Positions 28,409 to 36,365 of a stretch of DNA of 50,437 bases are shown here, piece after piece. This DNA comes from Brevibacillus massiliensis. GTDB lineage: Bacteria > Bacillota > Bacilli > Brevibacillales > Brevibacillaceae. Under the pieces are notes generated by a model. That model saw nothing but the letters and a program-made list of their open reading frames with translations, did not search any database and was not told where the DNA came from. Within the stretch, counting starts at the first letter, position 1. Each line of letters begins with the position of its first letter. Made by a program: the position numbers and the translations under genes. The DNA lies in assembly GCF_000311785.1 (NCBI RefSeq), contig NZ_HE978539.1:278345-328781 (forward strand), given 5' to 3'.

Positions 28409-29230
28409 ATGATATTGTTGGTCGCAGTATTTACGCTGGTCGGCCTGGTCGCAGGGGCCATAGGCAGCCTGGTGGGGATCGGCGGCGGGATGTTCTTCGT
28501 GCCGGCTCTGCTCTACTTTGTCAATTGGTACGAGCCAGGCTCCATGACGGCCCAGATAGCGGCCGGGACGTCGCTGATGGTGATTGCCATTACGGCTTTG
28601 TCCTCGACGTTGGCGTATGTACAACAGAAAAAGGTGGATACACAGACGGCCTGGCTGTTTTTCATCGGAAGCGCTCCAGGAGCGATTGCCGGCGTCTACA
28701 TCAACAAACTTTTGCAGCTGCAATCGTTTTACTTGCTGTTCGGCTTGTTTCAAATTGCCATGTTTGTACTGATTATGGTCAAGGATAAAATAAAGCCGCT
28801 AACGCTTCAACTGGACGTGGTGCGAACGTATACGGACGATCAGGGGAACGAGCATGAATACGGCTACAAGCGCTGGATGGCCGTCTTGATCGCGTTTTTT
28901 GTGGGAATGATTTCCTCGCTGTTTGGCGTTGGCGGCGGCATCTTGATGGTGCCGGTCATGCTTGTGCTGTTTCGCTTTCCTCCGCACGTGGCCTCTGCCA
29001 CTTCCATGTTCGTCATCTTCCTTTCGGCGATTGTCGGCAGCGTTACAAACGTGCTGCATGATCACATCGACTGGCTGTACGTTTTAACGCTTGCCCCGGG
29101 CGCCTGGATTGGCGGAAAAGCAGGAGCGGTGCTGGCCAAGCGGATAAAAGGGCAGACGCTTATCGCGATTTTGCGTGTCCTCATCCTGGCGATTGCGGTC
29201 CAAATGATTGTCAAAGCCTTCATGGCTTAA
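28409..29230 (+). CDS. yunE: TSUP-family anion exporter (TauE/SafE type, YunE-like)
   Basis: A 273-residue membrane protein with about eight hydrophobic segments. The duplicated TauE/SafE motif is clear: GAIGSLVGIGGGMFFVPALL near the N-terminus and GMISSLFGVGGGILMVPVML after the central charged loop (about 130-155). The family moves sulfite, sulfonates or other small anions; the substrate here is unknown. It lies 10 bp after yunF with AAGGAG and is probably co-transcribed with yunF and yunD. Confidence 0.85.
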   Translation: MILLVAVFTLVGLVAGAIGSLVGIGGGMFFVPALLYFVNWYEPGSMTAQIAAGTSLMVIAITALSSTLAYVQQKKVDTQTAWLFFIGSAPGAIAGVYINKLLQLQSFYLLFGLFQIAMFVLIMVKDKIKPLTLQLDVVRTYTDDQGNEHEYGYKRWMAVLIAFFVGMISSLFGVGGGILMVPVMLVLFRFPPHVASATSMFVIFLSAIVGSVTNVLHDHIDWLYVLTLAPGAWIGGKAGAVLAKRIKGQTLIAILRVLILAIAVQMIVKAFMA

Positions 29231-29251
29231 CGACAAAAGGGGGGGAACATC

Positions 29252-30679
29252 GTGATCCTGCATATTCTCCACACCAACGATTTGCACAGCCGCTTTGAGC
29301 GAATGCCGCAGATTGCCTCATGCCTGAAAGAGCATCGCCGGGCGTGGGAAGCGAAGGGAGATTATGTACTCACCGTCGATATCGGGGATCACTCTGACCG
29401 GATGAGCCTGCCGACGGAGGCCACATGGGGCCATGCCAATGTCGAAGTCGTCAATCACAGCGGATACCAGTATGTGACGATCGGAAACAACGAAGGCATT
29501 ACCTTTCCCAAGGACAGACTGGATGAGCTGTTTGAGCAGGCCGAGTTTACGGTCGTCCTCAGCAATCTGTACGATGCAGCTACACATGAACACCCCCATT
29601 GGGCAGTTCCGTACGCCATCCATGAGTGGGAAGGGGTTAGCGCGGCCGTCCTTGGCGTTACGGCCGTTTTTGACGTCTACGAGCAGCTCGGCTGGGAGGC
29701 GAAAGAGCCGCTGCCCCTTATCGCCAAGCAGGTTGAACGATTGAGACCGCATGTGAACGTCGTGATCGTCCTGTCCCATCTGGGACTGCAAAAAGATCGG
29801 CAGATGGCCCGGGAGATCGAGGGAATAGACGTGATCTTGGGCGGACATACACATCATTTGCTGGAACAGGGAGAGCGGTTTGACCGCACGCTGATCGCTC
29901 AGGCGGGCCGTTGGGGCGAATACGTCGGCCACGTTCAGCTTGTCTTGGACGAAGAGTCAGGGCGGGTGGCGGCAAGCTCGGCAGAAGTTTTTGCCGCGCG
30001 GCAGTTTTCCTGCGACTCTGCTGTCCATTCGGTCATCGAGCGGCAGGAGGAAAAGGCGGAGCAGATCTTGAATGAGCCGGTCGGCACGCTGAGCGTCGAC
30101 TTCGGGATAGACTGGGAGCGCGAGACGCCGTTTGCCTCCTTTTTGGCGGCAAGCTTGCGGCTCTGGGCCAATGCCGAAGTAGGCCTGGCCAACAGCGGCT
30201 TGCTGCTTGCGCCGCTATCCGAAGGGGCCGTGACCCGCAAGGATTTGCTGCTGTGCGTGCCACACCCGATCAAACCGTGTGCCGTCACGCTGACGGGAGA
30301 GCAGCTGTTTCAACTGATCGCCCATTCTGTTCAGCCGCAGATTGTGTATAAGGAATTGCGCGGCTTTGGCTTCCGCGGCAAGATGATCGGATGGATGGGG
30401 GTGGACGGCATTACCGTCCATTATGAAGCGGGAGTCTTGCCGGTCATTTGCGGGATCGAGGTGAACGGAGATCCGATCGACATGCAGCGCGAATACCGCA
30501 TCGGCACCGTAGACCTGTTTGCCTTTAGCCCGCTGTTTCCGGAATTGTCGCAAGGCAAGGAGTACCGCTTTTTCTTGCCGGAGGTCCTGCGCGAGGTACT
30601 GGCGGTCACGCTCCGCGACGAAGCCTTGGTGAAATCAAGCTTCGTGCCCCGTTGGCTTGACTGCCGCGGCAAGGTATAG
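29252..30679 (+). CDS. yunD: Metallophosphoesterase / 5'-nucleotidase family protein (YunD-like)
   Basis: A 475-residue two-domain enzyme. The N-terminal metallophosphatase domain has HTNDLHSRFE, DIGDHSDRM, IGNNEG, VLSHLG and GGHTHHLLEQ. The C-terminal 5'-nucleotidase domain begins about residue 270 and has LANSGLLLAPLSEGAVTRKD. Unlike secreted 5'-nucleotidases it has no signal peptide and starts directly at the catalytic domain, so it acts in the cytoplasm. GTG 29252 is preceded by AAGGGGGG. Substrate unproven. Confidence 0.85.
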   Translation: MILHILHTNDLHSRFERMPQIASCLKEHRRAWEAKGDYVLTVDIGDHSDRMSLPTEATWGHANVEVVNHSGYQYVTIGNNEGITFPKDRLDELFEQAEFTVVLSNLYDAATHEHPHWAVPYAIHEWEGVSAAVLGVTAVFDVYEQLGWEAKEPLPLIAKQVERLRPHVNVVIVLSHLGLQKDRQMAREIEGIDVILGGHTHHLLEQGERFDRTLIAQAGRWGEYVGHVQLVLDEESGRVAASSAEVFAARQFSCDSAVHSVIERQEEKAEQILNEPVGTLSVDFGIDWERETPFASFLAASLRLWANAEVGLANSGLLLAPLSEGAVTRKDLLLCVPHPIKPCAVTLTGEQLFQLIAHSVQPQIVYKELRGFGFRGKMIGWMGVDGITVHYEAGVLPVICGIEVNGDPIDMQREYRIGTVDLFAFSPLFPELSQGKEYRFFLPEVLREVLAVTLRDEALVKSSFVPRWLDCRGKV

Positions 30680-30724
30680 GATTGTTCGCAGGCGTTATCC
30701 TAAAGGGAAAAAGGAGTGCCTGAC

Positions 30725-30961
30725 TTGCGCTTTATCGACGAGCTTTACCAGTTGTACAGGGGGCATTTTAGCCGCGATGAGGAGGATATTATCGCCATTG
30801 TCGCCGGAATCCTTCAGGAACAATCGCGGGATGACTTGTACCGTCTGATCGATGAAATGGACGATGAAGAGTTGTTCCAAATGATGGCGACATATATGAT
30901 TGAGGTAGTAAAGCGGAAAGTCGCGATGGATGTCGAACTGCCTTCCGCGACTGTTCACTGA
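30725..30961 (+). CDS. DUF6154 family small protein
   Basis: A 78-residue acidic, helical protein with LRFIDELYQLYRGHF, SRDEEDIIAIVAGILQEQ, ELFQMMATYMIEVVKRK. I recognise it as the small Bacillales family DUF6154, function unknown. TTG 30725 is chosen because AAGGAG at 30711-30716 lies eight bases upstream and the family starts just there; the GTG at 30716 overlaps the ribosome-binding site. It sits between yunD and yunC and is followed by a terminator. Confidence 0.72.
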   Translation: MRFIDELYQLYRGHFSRDEEDIIAIVAGILQEQSRDDLYRLIDEMDDEELFQMMATYMIEVVKRKVAMDVELPSATVH

Positions 30962-30965
30962 AGCT

Positions 30966-30985
30966 GCACCCCCGGGTGCCTTTTT
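30966..30985 (+). terminator. Intrinsic terminator after the DUF6154 gene
   Basis: GCACC and GGTGC pair around CCCG, followed by CTTTTT, five bases after the stop codon. Confidence 0.65.
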
Positions 30986-31017
30986 ACATAGGGTATAGCG
31001 GAGGAGGAGGAACAGAC

Positions 31018-31320
31018 ATGATTGAGGTACAGCCAATCTCGTTTGAAGAGGGAACAGCACTGGCGATTACGGTTCGACTGCCGAAGACTACACTGCTGGC
31101 CGTTACCACAGACAAAGGGTATATCATGTGCGGCGCTTTGGATGTCGGTCTGCTGAATCAACGGCTGGCCGAACGCGAAGTGCTTGCCGGGCGGGCGGTC
31201 GGCGTGAAAACCATCCAGGAGCTGCTGGATGCTCCGCTTGAATCGGTGACCACAACAGCAGAAAAAGCGGGGATTCGGGCGGGAATAACCGGTCGGGAAG
31301 CCATCCGCAAAATGTTTTAA
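31018..31320 (+). CDS. yunC: DUF1805 domain protein YunC
   Basis: A 100-residue protein of the DUF1805 (YunC) family, with VTTDKGYIMCGALDVGLLNQ and the end AGITGREAIRKMF. Function unknown; a structure of the B. subtilis protein exists but gave no clear activity. GGAGGAGGAGG precedes ATG 31018. It is monocistronic between two terminators. Confidence 0.85.
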   Translation: MIEVQPISFEEGTALAITVRLPKTTLLAVTTDKGYIMCGALDVGLLNQRLAEREVLAGRAVGVKTIQELLDAPLESVTTTAEKAGIRAGITGREAIRKMF

Positions 31321-31329
31321 GGAAAGCGA

Positions 31330-31360
31330 GGCTCTTACTTCACGGTAAGAGCCTTTGTTT
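31330..31360 (+). terminator. Intrinsic terminator after yunC
   Basis: GGCTCTTAC pairs with GTAAGAGCC around a six-base loop, followed by TTTGTTTCG. The stem is strong and perfect. Confidence 0.8.
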
Positions 31361-31475
31361 CGTCAAGTGGACTGTCATCATTTTTTATTTTCGGGCAATG
31401 TGATATGCTAATGAAAAATGACAAATAAACAAGAGTTTTGTCGAATGTGACGATTTGGGAGAGGCGACAATTGCT

Positions 31476-32570
31476 ATGCGACTCATTTCAGTTAATCGCT
31501 GCCAGCCAGGACAAAAAATAGCGAAATCGATTTATACGAACAACGGGACCGTACTGATCGGGGCTGGAGTCGTCCTTACGCAAAGAATGATAAACAGGCT
31601 GCAGGAATACCATATTTCTGCCGTGTACATAGACGACGAGCTTACAAGCGATATTATCGTGCAAGATGTCGTCTCCGAACAGACGCGACAGGAAGCGATG
31701 GGCATCATCAGCGAAACTTTCAAGGCGTATCAGATCGATCCAAAGCGTTGGCGGCAGCTGCCCGGCAACCAGCAGATCGGACAGAAGTTTCGCCACGCCG
31801 TGCTTTCGATTATTGACGAATTAAAAGGCAATCAAGTGGCGATGAATTTATTGGGCAGCGTCGGGGGAGTCGACAACTACGTCTTTTATCACTCCTTTCA
31901 CGTCACTTTGTATGCGATCTCGCTCGGGGTCAAGATGGGATTGAATCAGAAGGAACTGACGGAACTGGGCATGGGAGCGATTCTGCACGACATCGGAAAG
32001 ATGGCGATTCCCCAGGAGATTTTGACCAAGCCGGGCAAGCTGACGGACGAAGAGTACAAAATCATGCAGAAGCATACGGAATACGGTTTTGAGCTGCTGC
32101 GCAAAGAAGACGATATCCCGCTGCTGGCTGCCCACTGCGCCTATCAGCATCATGAGCGCTGCGACGGTTCAGGATATCCGCGGGGACTGGTCGAGAGTGA
32201 GATTCACCGGTACGGCAAAATTCTCGGCATCTGTGACGTGTTTGATGCCATGACCACCAGCCGCATCTACCGTAAGGCGATGCTGCCGCATGAAGCGATG
32301 GAGGAGCTGTTCCTCGGGACAGGCAGGCTGTACAACCAGCAAATGGTCGAGCACTTTCGCGATACCATTGCCCTGTATCCGATTGGTCTGACTGTGACCT
32401 TGAATACAGGGGAGGAGGGGATCGTGGTCGATTATAACCGCGGCGTTCCCAGCCGCCCGATTATCCGCGTGATCAAGGAACCGAACGGCGAACGAATTTC
32501 CTCCCCTTATGAAATCGATTTGTCAAAACACCTCAATATAATGATTGCTTCGTGCGATTACATCCTATAA
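31476..32570 (+). CDS. HD-GYP domain cyclic-di-GMP phosphodiesterase-like protein
   Basis: A 364-residue cytoplasmic protein. The N-terminal 100 residues start MRLISVNRCQPGQKIAKSIY, a region common to stand-alone Bacillales HD-GYP proteins. The HD-GYP domain has the HD pair at 171-172 (ILHDIGKMAIP), HHERCDGSGYPRGL near 217 (the GYP motif is intact), and DVFDAMTTSRIYRKAM. It probably hydrolyses cyclic-di-GMP. It is not part of the B. subtilis yun cluster, so it is an insertion between yunC and yunB. GGGAGAGG lies upstream of ATG 31476 at a slightly long distance. Confidence 0.85.
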   Translation: MRLISVNRCQPGQKIAKSIYTNNGTVLIGAGVVLTQRMINRLQEYHISAVYIDDELTSDIIVQDVVSEQTRQEAMGIISETFKAYQIDPKRWRQLPGNQQIGQKFRHAVLSIIDELKGNQVAMNLLGSVGGVDNYVFYHSFHVTLYAISLGVKMGLNQKELTELGMGAILHDIGKMAIPQEILTKPGKLTDEEYKIMQKHTEYGFELLRKEDDIPLLAAHCAYQHHERCDGSGYPRGLVESEIHRYGKILGICDVFDAMTTSRIYRKAMLPHEAMEELFLGTGRLYNQQMVEHFRDTIALYPIGLTVTLNTGEEGIVVDYNRGVPSRPIIRVIKEPNGERISSPYEIDLSKHLNIMIASCDYIL

Positions 32571-32571
32571 C

Positions 32572-32616
32572 AGCCAGCCCGGTTGCCGGAAATTGGCCGC
32601 CTGGGCTGGTTTATTT
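32572..32616 (+). terminator. Probable terminator of the HD-GYP gene
   Basis: CCAGCCC (32574-32580) pairs with GGGCTGG (32603-32609) around a 22-base GC-rich inner region that can also fold, followed by TTTATTT. It starts right after the stop. Confidence 0.6.
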
Positions 32617-32694
32617 CCGGGAAACAGCAGAGCAGGGCAGATTTGCAACTGCTGGCGGACAATCTGCGGGAAGAGATAGAAATGATAAAAAAAA

Positions 32695-32778
32695 ATGAAG
32701 AAAATGGATAGGTTTAAACAGGAAATCGAGACCTTACATGCAAGAGTGACAGAGATACTAGGTGAGGAAACAACATGA
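32695..32778 (+). CDS. Possible 27-residue coiled-coil peptide or remnant
   Basis: ATG 32695 opens MKKMDRFKQEIETLHARVTE and ILGEETT before a stop. The preceding 100 bases in another frame read ADLQLLADNLREEIEMIKK, also helical and charged; the two join across a run of nine A. This suggests the remains of one coiled-coil gene with a frameshift in the A run, or a slippage-read gene. There is no good ribosome-binding site, so I hold it as a weak call. The gap 32571-32797 holds only this and the terminator. Confidence 0.25.
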   Translation: MKKMDRFKQEIETLHARVTEILGEETT

Positions 32779-32797
32779 ATCACATGGAGGAGAAAGA

Positions 32798-33309
32798 ATG
32801 GAAGAACATTCAAAACGGCAGACCCGCGCCCGGTACATCGCCGTCTTTGCCACGTTTTTGGCGTTTATGGGGATTGGCATCGTCGACCCGATCCTGCCTG
32901 TAATCGCTGAAGACATCGGCGCGACCGAAGCGCAAGTGGAAAAGCTGTTTACTGCATATATTTTTGCTGGGGTCTGATGCTCGCATACGGCTCCGCGGTG
33001 TTGGCCCATCGGCTGGAAGAAAAACACGAACCGAAACAGATTATTCCCTACAGCTTGATCGCGATGTTCGTCATCCTCGCGCTGTTGAACTTTGTCGATG
33101 TGGTTTGGATCGATATCGTGCTGATCATCATCTCCAGACTGATCAGCGGTTTGAACAACGCGCTGTTTACCAGCTACGTGATGGATGTATCACCGTACGA
33201 GCGTGGCGTTACCTCTGGTGCGTATCACTTTGTCCGCTGGCTTGGCGCGGCGATCACTCCCGTCCTCTCCGGTTTTATCGGCCACTCCGTGTCGCTTCAC
33301 ACTTCCTGA
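32798..33309 (+). pseudogene. Decayed major facilitator superfamily transporter
   Basis: Two frames carry pieces of one MFS permease. The first (32798-32977) encodes transmembrane segment 1 with FLAFMGIGIVDPILPVIAED and stops at a TGA after FTAYIFAGV. The second (32977-33309) resumes at MLAYGSAVLAHRLEEKHEPK and has late-half segments with SRLISGLNNALFTSYVMDVS, then ends after SGFIGHSVSLHTS. About 170 codons remain of an expected 400, so the middle and the end are missing and a frameshift is present. GGAGGAGA still precedes ATG 32798. Confidence 0.82.
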
Positions 33310-33416
33310 TGAAAGAGACCGATTCATCCCTTCTACAAATAATAGGGCGTTCTCGGTCAACGAATCGTAAATCATTTGCCCGCTGCATAGGATGTACTAT
33401 GTAGGGGGTGGCGGAT

Positions 33417-34148
33417 GTGGCGGTGTTTCGGGTTCGTCGACGTCTGCGCGGTCCACTGACCCGGCCAAAGGCGGTCTTTATCGCTTTGGTCATCTCGCTT
33501 GCGTTGATGATGCAGTCGCTATTCCTGCTGGAGCGGCGGATCGAGCCGACGTTGATGATCCTGGCTACGCAAAAAGCTGAGCAGCTTGCCAAAGAAGCGA
33601 TTGCCGATGCCGTAACCAAACGAATCGTGCAGCAAGGAATCGACATAAAGGAGTTGGCCAATATTTTACAGGATCGCGACGGCCAGATCCAGGCGATCAA
33701 TTGGAACGCCCAGGAGAACGCCCGGATCGTCGGCGAGACGACGCAGCGAATTCAAAATCGACTGGAAGAATTCGAATCGCAAAAAATCGATCAGTCTATT
33801 CCGCTCGGGTTGGTGACGGGAAACAGCTTCCTGGCGCAGATGGGACCCGATCTGCCGCTCAAGTTTGTGCCGGTGGGTTCAGTACGGGCACAATTGAGGC
33901 ACAGCCTGTCAGAAGCGGGAATTAACATGGTGCTCATGACGATTTACATGTACGTCGAAGTCGACCTGCGGATTGTCATACCGTTTGCAACGGAGAAAAA
34001 GACGGTAACTTCGGAAATTCCAATTGCGCATTCACTGATCATTGGAAAAGTACCGTATTACCTGTACAACAATCCGGAAGGAAAACCGGAAGTGCCAAAA
34101 CTGGGGGTTGGTCCCGAAGGTCAGCCGATCCTGCCGGGAGGAAATTGA
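33417..34148 (+). CDS. yunB: Sporulation protein YunB
   Basis: A 243-residue protein with an N-terminal membrane segment (about 20-40, VFIALVISLALMMQSLFLL) and an external domain carrying the YunB family marks, including IPLGLVTGNSFLAQMGPDLP and PVGSVRAQLRHSLSEAGINM. In B. subtilis yunB is expressed from sigma-E in the mother cell and affects sporulation. GTG 33417 is eight bases after AGGGGGTG; GTG 33408 overlaps that site. It lies between the decayed MFS gene and convergent lytH. Confidence 0.88.
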   Translation: MAVFRVRRRLRGPLTRPKAVFIALVISLALMMQSLFLLERRIEPTLMILATQKAEQLAKEAIADAVTKRIVQQGIDIKELANILQDRDGQIQAINWNAQENARIVGETTQRIQNRLEEFESQKIDQSIPLGLVTGNSFLAQMGPDLPLKFVPVGSVRAQLRHSLSEAGINMVLMTIYMYVEVDLRIVIPFATEKKTVTSEIPIAHSLIIGKVPYYLYNNPEGKPEVPKLGVGPEGQPILPGGN

Positions 34149-34150
34149 GG

Positions 34151-34187
34151 AAAAAAGCGATGGAGCAGCTGCCATCGCTTTTTTTCG
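34151..34187. terminator. Bidirectional terminator between yunB and lytH
   Basis: AAAAAAGCGATGG pairs with CCATCGCTTTTTT around GAGCAGCTG or part of it. T runs on both strands let it end both convergent transcripts. Confidence 0.88.
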
Positions 34188-34203
34188 CGTTCGCGCTGGA
34201 TAC

Positions 34204-35235
34204 CTACCCCTCTTTTTTCCTGTACATCATCCGCTCCCAGCTCTTCAGCTTCGGAAACGGGTCAAACGCCCATTCGCTGTTTCCGTTGTCAATGTACATG
34301 CCATAATGGAGATGGGGAGGAAACTTGCCGGATGTCCCGGGTTTGCCGTAGCCAGAGCTGCCGACATACCCGATGATCTGTCCAGGCTCGACGATGTCTC
34401 CCGCTTTCAGCCCTTTGCGAAAGGCAGAGAGGTGGGCGTAGTAGTGATAGATGTTGTCCATGTCGCGAATGCCGATCCGCCAGCCGCCAAAGCGGTTCCA
34501 GCCGATAATCTCGATGACGCCGTAACCTGTGCTCTGGATTGGCGTGCTGTAATCGGCAAAGATATCGGTTCCCTCGTGGATGCGTTTTCCGCCCCAGTCG
34601 CGGGCCACGCCCCAGGTGCTTTTATAACTGTAATTGTACTGTTTGGGGATGGGGAAGGTGTGGCGCAGCAGGTTGAGCGTCTGGTACTTTTGGTATACTT
34701 TGGAAAACTGCTCGATTGTTTGGACCGCGCGCTCGCGTTTATAGTAGGTCCACAATCCGATGCGAAAATCTTCGCGGCTGTATCCGAATTCAGCGAGCTG
34801 CTGAACGATAGCCGCGAGCACGTCGACATCGTTGTTGCGGTCGGCCAGTCCGTCGCCTGAGCCGTCCAGGCCGATTCCGCCAAAAAAGGCAATGGACGAC
34901 TCATTCATGTCGTTTTGCTCAGGATTGAGGTAGCCGCTCCAAACGGCGGGCGGTATGTCGATGGCAGTCAGCCGCATCGGTTGTTTGTCGTGTTTCTTTC
35001 GCTTGGATATGGTACGCTCGTATTGATCGATTGCTGCCAGGTATGTCCAGGGAATGCCGTAGACGGCTTCAAAGCGGTAAAATAATTGCATGCGCTGCTG
35101 AAAGACGTCCAGTTGGTTTGTCTTGTCTTTGGAAGCGGGATGAGAAGCAGCCGCGTGGGCGCAGACGCTCTGCTCTGCAAACATAAGTGCTGCGACGAAC
35201 AGGATCACCATTAGGCGAAGGTGTAGAATCCGCAT
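34204..35235 (-). CDS. lytH: Spore cell-wall M23 peptidase LytH
   Basis: A 343-residue exported peptidase with a signal peptide ending near AHAAA. A central lytic-transglycosylase-like helical region of about 60-190 is followed by an M23 peptidase domain with HEGTDIFADYSTPI, YHYYAHLSAF, and HLHYGMY holding the zinc His and Asp. In B. subtilis LytH is an L-Ala-D-Glu peptidase that trims spore cortex stem peptides. Its place next to yunB matches that genome; there lipA is the next gene, while here 7 kb of other genes intervene. Confidence 0.87.
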   Translation of the reverse strand: MRILHLRLMVILFVAALMFAEQSVCAHAAASHPASKDKTNQLDVFQQRMQLFYRFEAVYGIPWTYLAAIDQYERTISKRKKHDKQPMRLTAIDIPPAVWSGYLNPEQNDMNESSIAFFGGIGLDGSGDGLADRNNDVDVLAAIVQQLAEFGYSREDFRIGLWTYYKRERAVQTIEQFSKVYQKYQTLNLLRHTFPIPKQYNYSYKSTWGVARDWGGKRIHEGTDIFADYSTPIQSTGYGVIEIIGWNRFGGWRIGIRDMDNIYHYYAHLSAFRKGLKAGDIVEPGQIIGYVGSSGYGKPGTSGKFPPHLHYGMYIDNGNSEWAFDPFPKLKSWERMMYRKKEG

Positions 35236-35338
35236 TCTGATTCCCCCCGGATGATCGTTTTTCCTTAGTAGTCTCTGCGTCTATCCGGGGGTTTACTCTA
35301 TTATCCAAAAATTGGGTTCCTGTGAGGATGTGGGCGAT

Positions 35339-36319
35339 ATGGATACTTGGATATTGTACAGTGACAAGCCGCTTACCTTGACTGGTTTGCTTGGCGCTTG
35401 GAACGCACTCGGTGTAAAGCCGGAGGCAAAAACGGGTCATCCTGGGCCGGGATCTTTGAAATCGGCCTTGGCTCGGGCCGAAGCCTATGAAGGCACAGTG
35501 CCCGCAGCCTTTTGGGAAAGGGAGGTGTCGGCGCTTGCAGAGCTGTCTTGCTATGAGGAATTCTGGAAAAAGCTGAGGCTTGCTCCGCTTGTCGTTCCGC
35601 GGGGACTGCCGGCCGAGTGGCTCCCCCTTTTGGAGGGCTTCGCCATTGCGGAATGGAGACAGACGGCAGAGCCTTTGTCGCCGTTGGCCTTGGCCTGGCT
35701 GCGTGAGCTGGGGATCGCGTTGGGGGAACTCCCTGCGGGGAAAGTGGAAAAGACTGGTACGGCTGACGGGACCGCTTTGATTCAGGTAAGCAAAAACAGC
35801 AACCCGCCAATTCTGCGCGAGTGCCGGGAGCATACGGAAGAGCATATTGACGAGGGAATGTACCTGCTGCAGGCAAACCTGGATGACGTCAGTCCGGAAT
35901 GGGTCGCTTATGCGATGGAGCGCTTGTTTGACGCCGGGGCTAATGATGTGACGGTACTGCCGATGACGATGAAAAAGAGCAGGCCGGGCATGCTGCTGCA
36001 GGTGCTGGCTTACGAGAGCCAACTGGACGCGATGAAGGCCATTATGTTCCGCGAAACATCCACGTTTGGACTGAGGTATTTCCCGGTCGCTGTTCATCGG
36101 CTGGCCCGCAGGTTAATCACGGTAGAGACAAATTGGGGAAAAGTGGTGGCGAAAATTGGTTACCATCGGGGTGAAAGGGTCCAGGTAGCGCCGGAGTATG
36201 AAGAATGCGCGAGGCTGGCGCGGGAATGGCGCATTCCGTTAAAGCAGGTGTATCAACAGGCGCTGGAGAAGGCAAAGCAGGTCTCGCCTGACCGTTTGGA
36301 ATCGTTTGGGGGAGGGTGA
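35339..36319 (+). CDS. LarC2-domain protein with a degenerate LarC1-like segment (nickel-pincer cofactor synthesis)
   Basis: A 326-residue protein. Residues about 176-310 are a full LarC2 domain: LLQANLDDVSPEWVAYAMER, MTMKKSRPGMLLQVLAYE, FRETSTFGLRY and APEYEECARLA, the part that binds CTP and nickel in LarC. Residues about 82-145 can be aligned by eye with the end of LarC1 (LAPLVVPRGLPAEWLPLLEG, EPLSPLALAWLRELGIALGE) but lack its PTGA and GYGAGTRDL motifs. So it looks like an old LarC with a decayed first half. It is convergent with an intact LarC1 gene at 36366. ATG 35339 is the likely start; a TTG at 35312 is in frame. Confidence 0.72.
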   Translation: MDTWILYSDKPLTLTGLLGAWNALGVKPEAKTGHPGPGSLKSALARAEAYEGTVPAAFWEREVSALAELSCYEEFWKKLRLAPLVVPRGLPAEWLPLLEGFAIAEWRQTAEPLSPLALAWLRELGIALGELPAGKVEKTGTADGTALIQVSKNSNPPILRECREHTEEHIDEGMYLLQANLDDVSPEWVAYAMERLFDAGANDVTVLPMTMKKSRPGMLLQVLAYESQLDAMKAIMFRETSTFGLRYFPVAVHRLARRLITVETNWGKVVAKIGYHRGERVQVAPEYEECARLAREWRIPLKQVYQQALEKAKQVSPDRLESFGGG

Positions 36320-36365
36320 CGGGTGCTGCGGACCCGAACCATCTCCCCCTTTTCTACGGATCGGC

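Noticed and set aside
33361-33400. Sigma-E promoter before yunB
   Set aside because: ATCATTT and CATAGGAT resemble the two boxes but the spacing is far too short.
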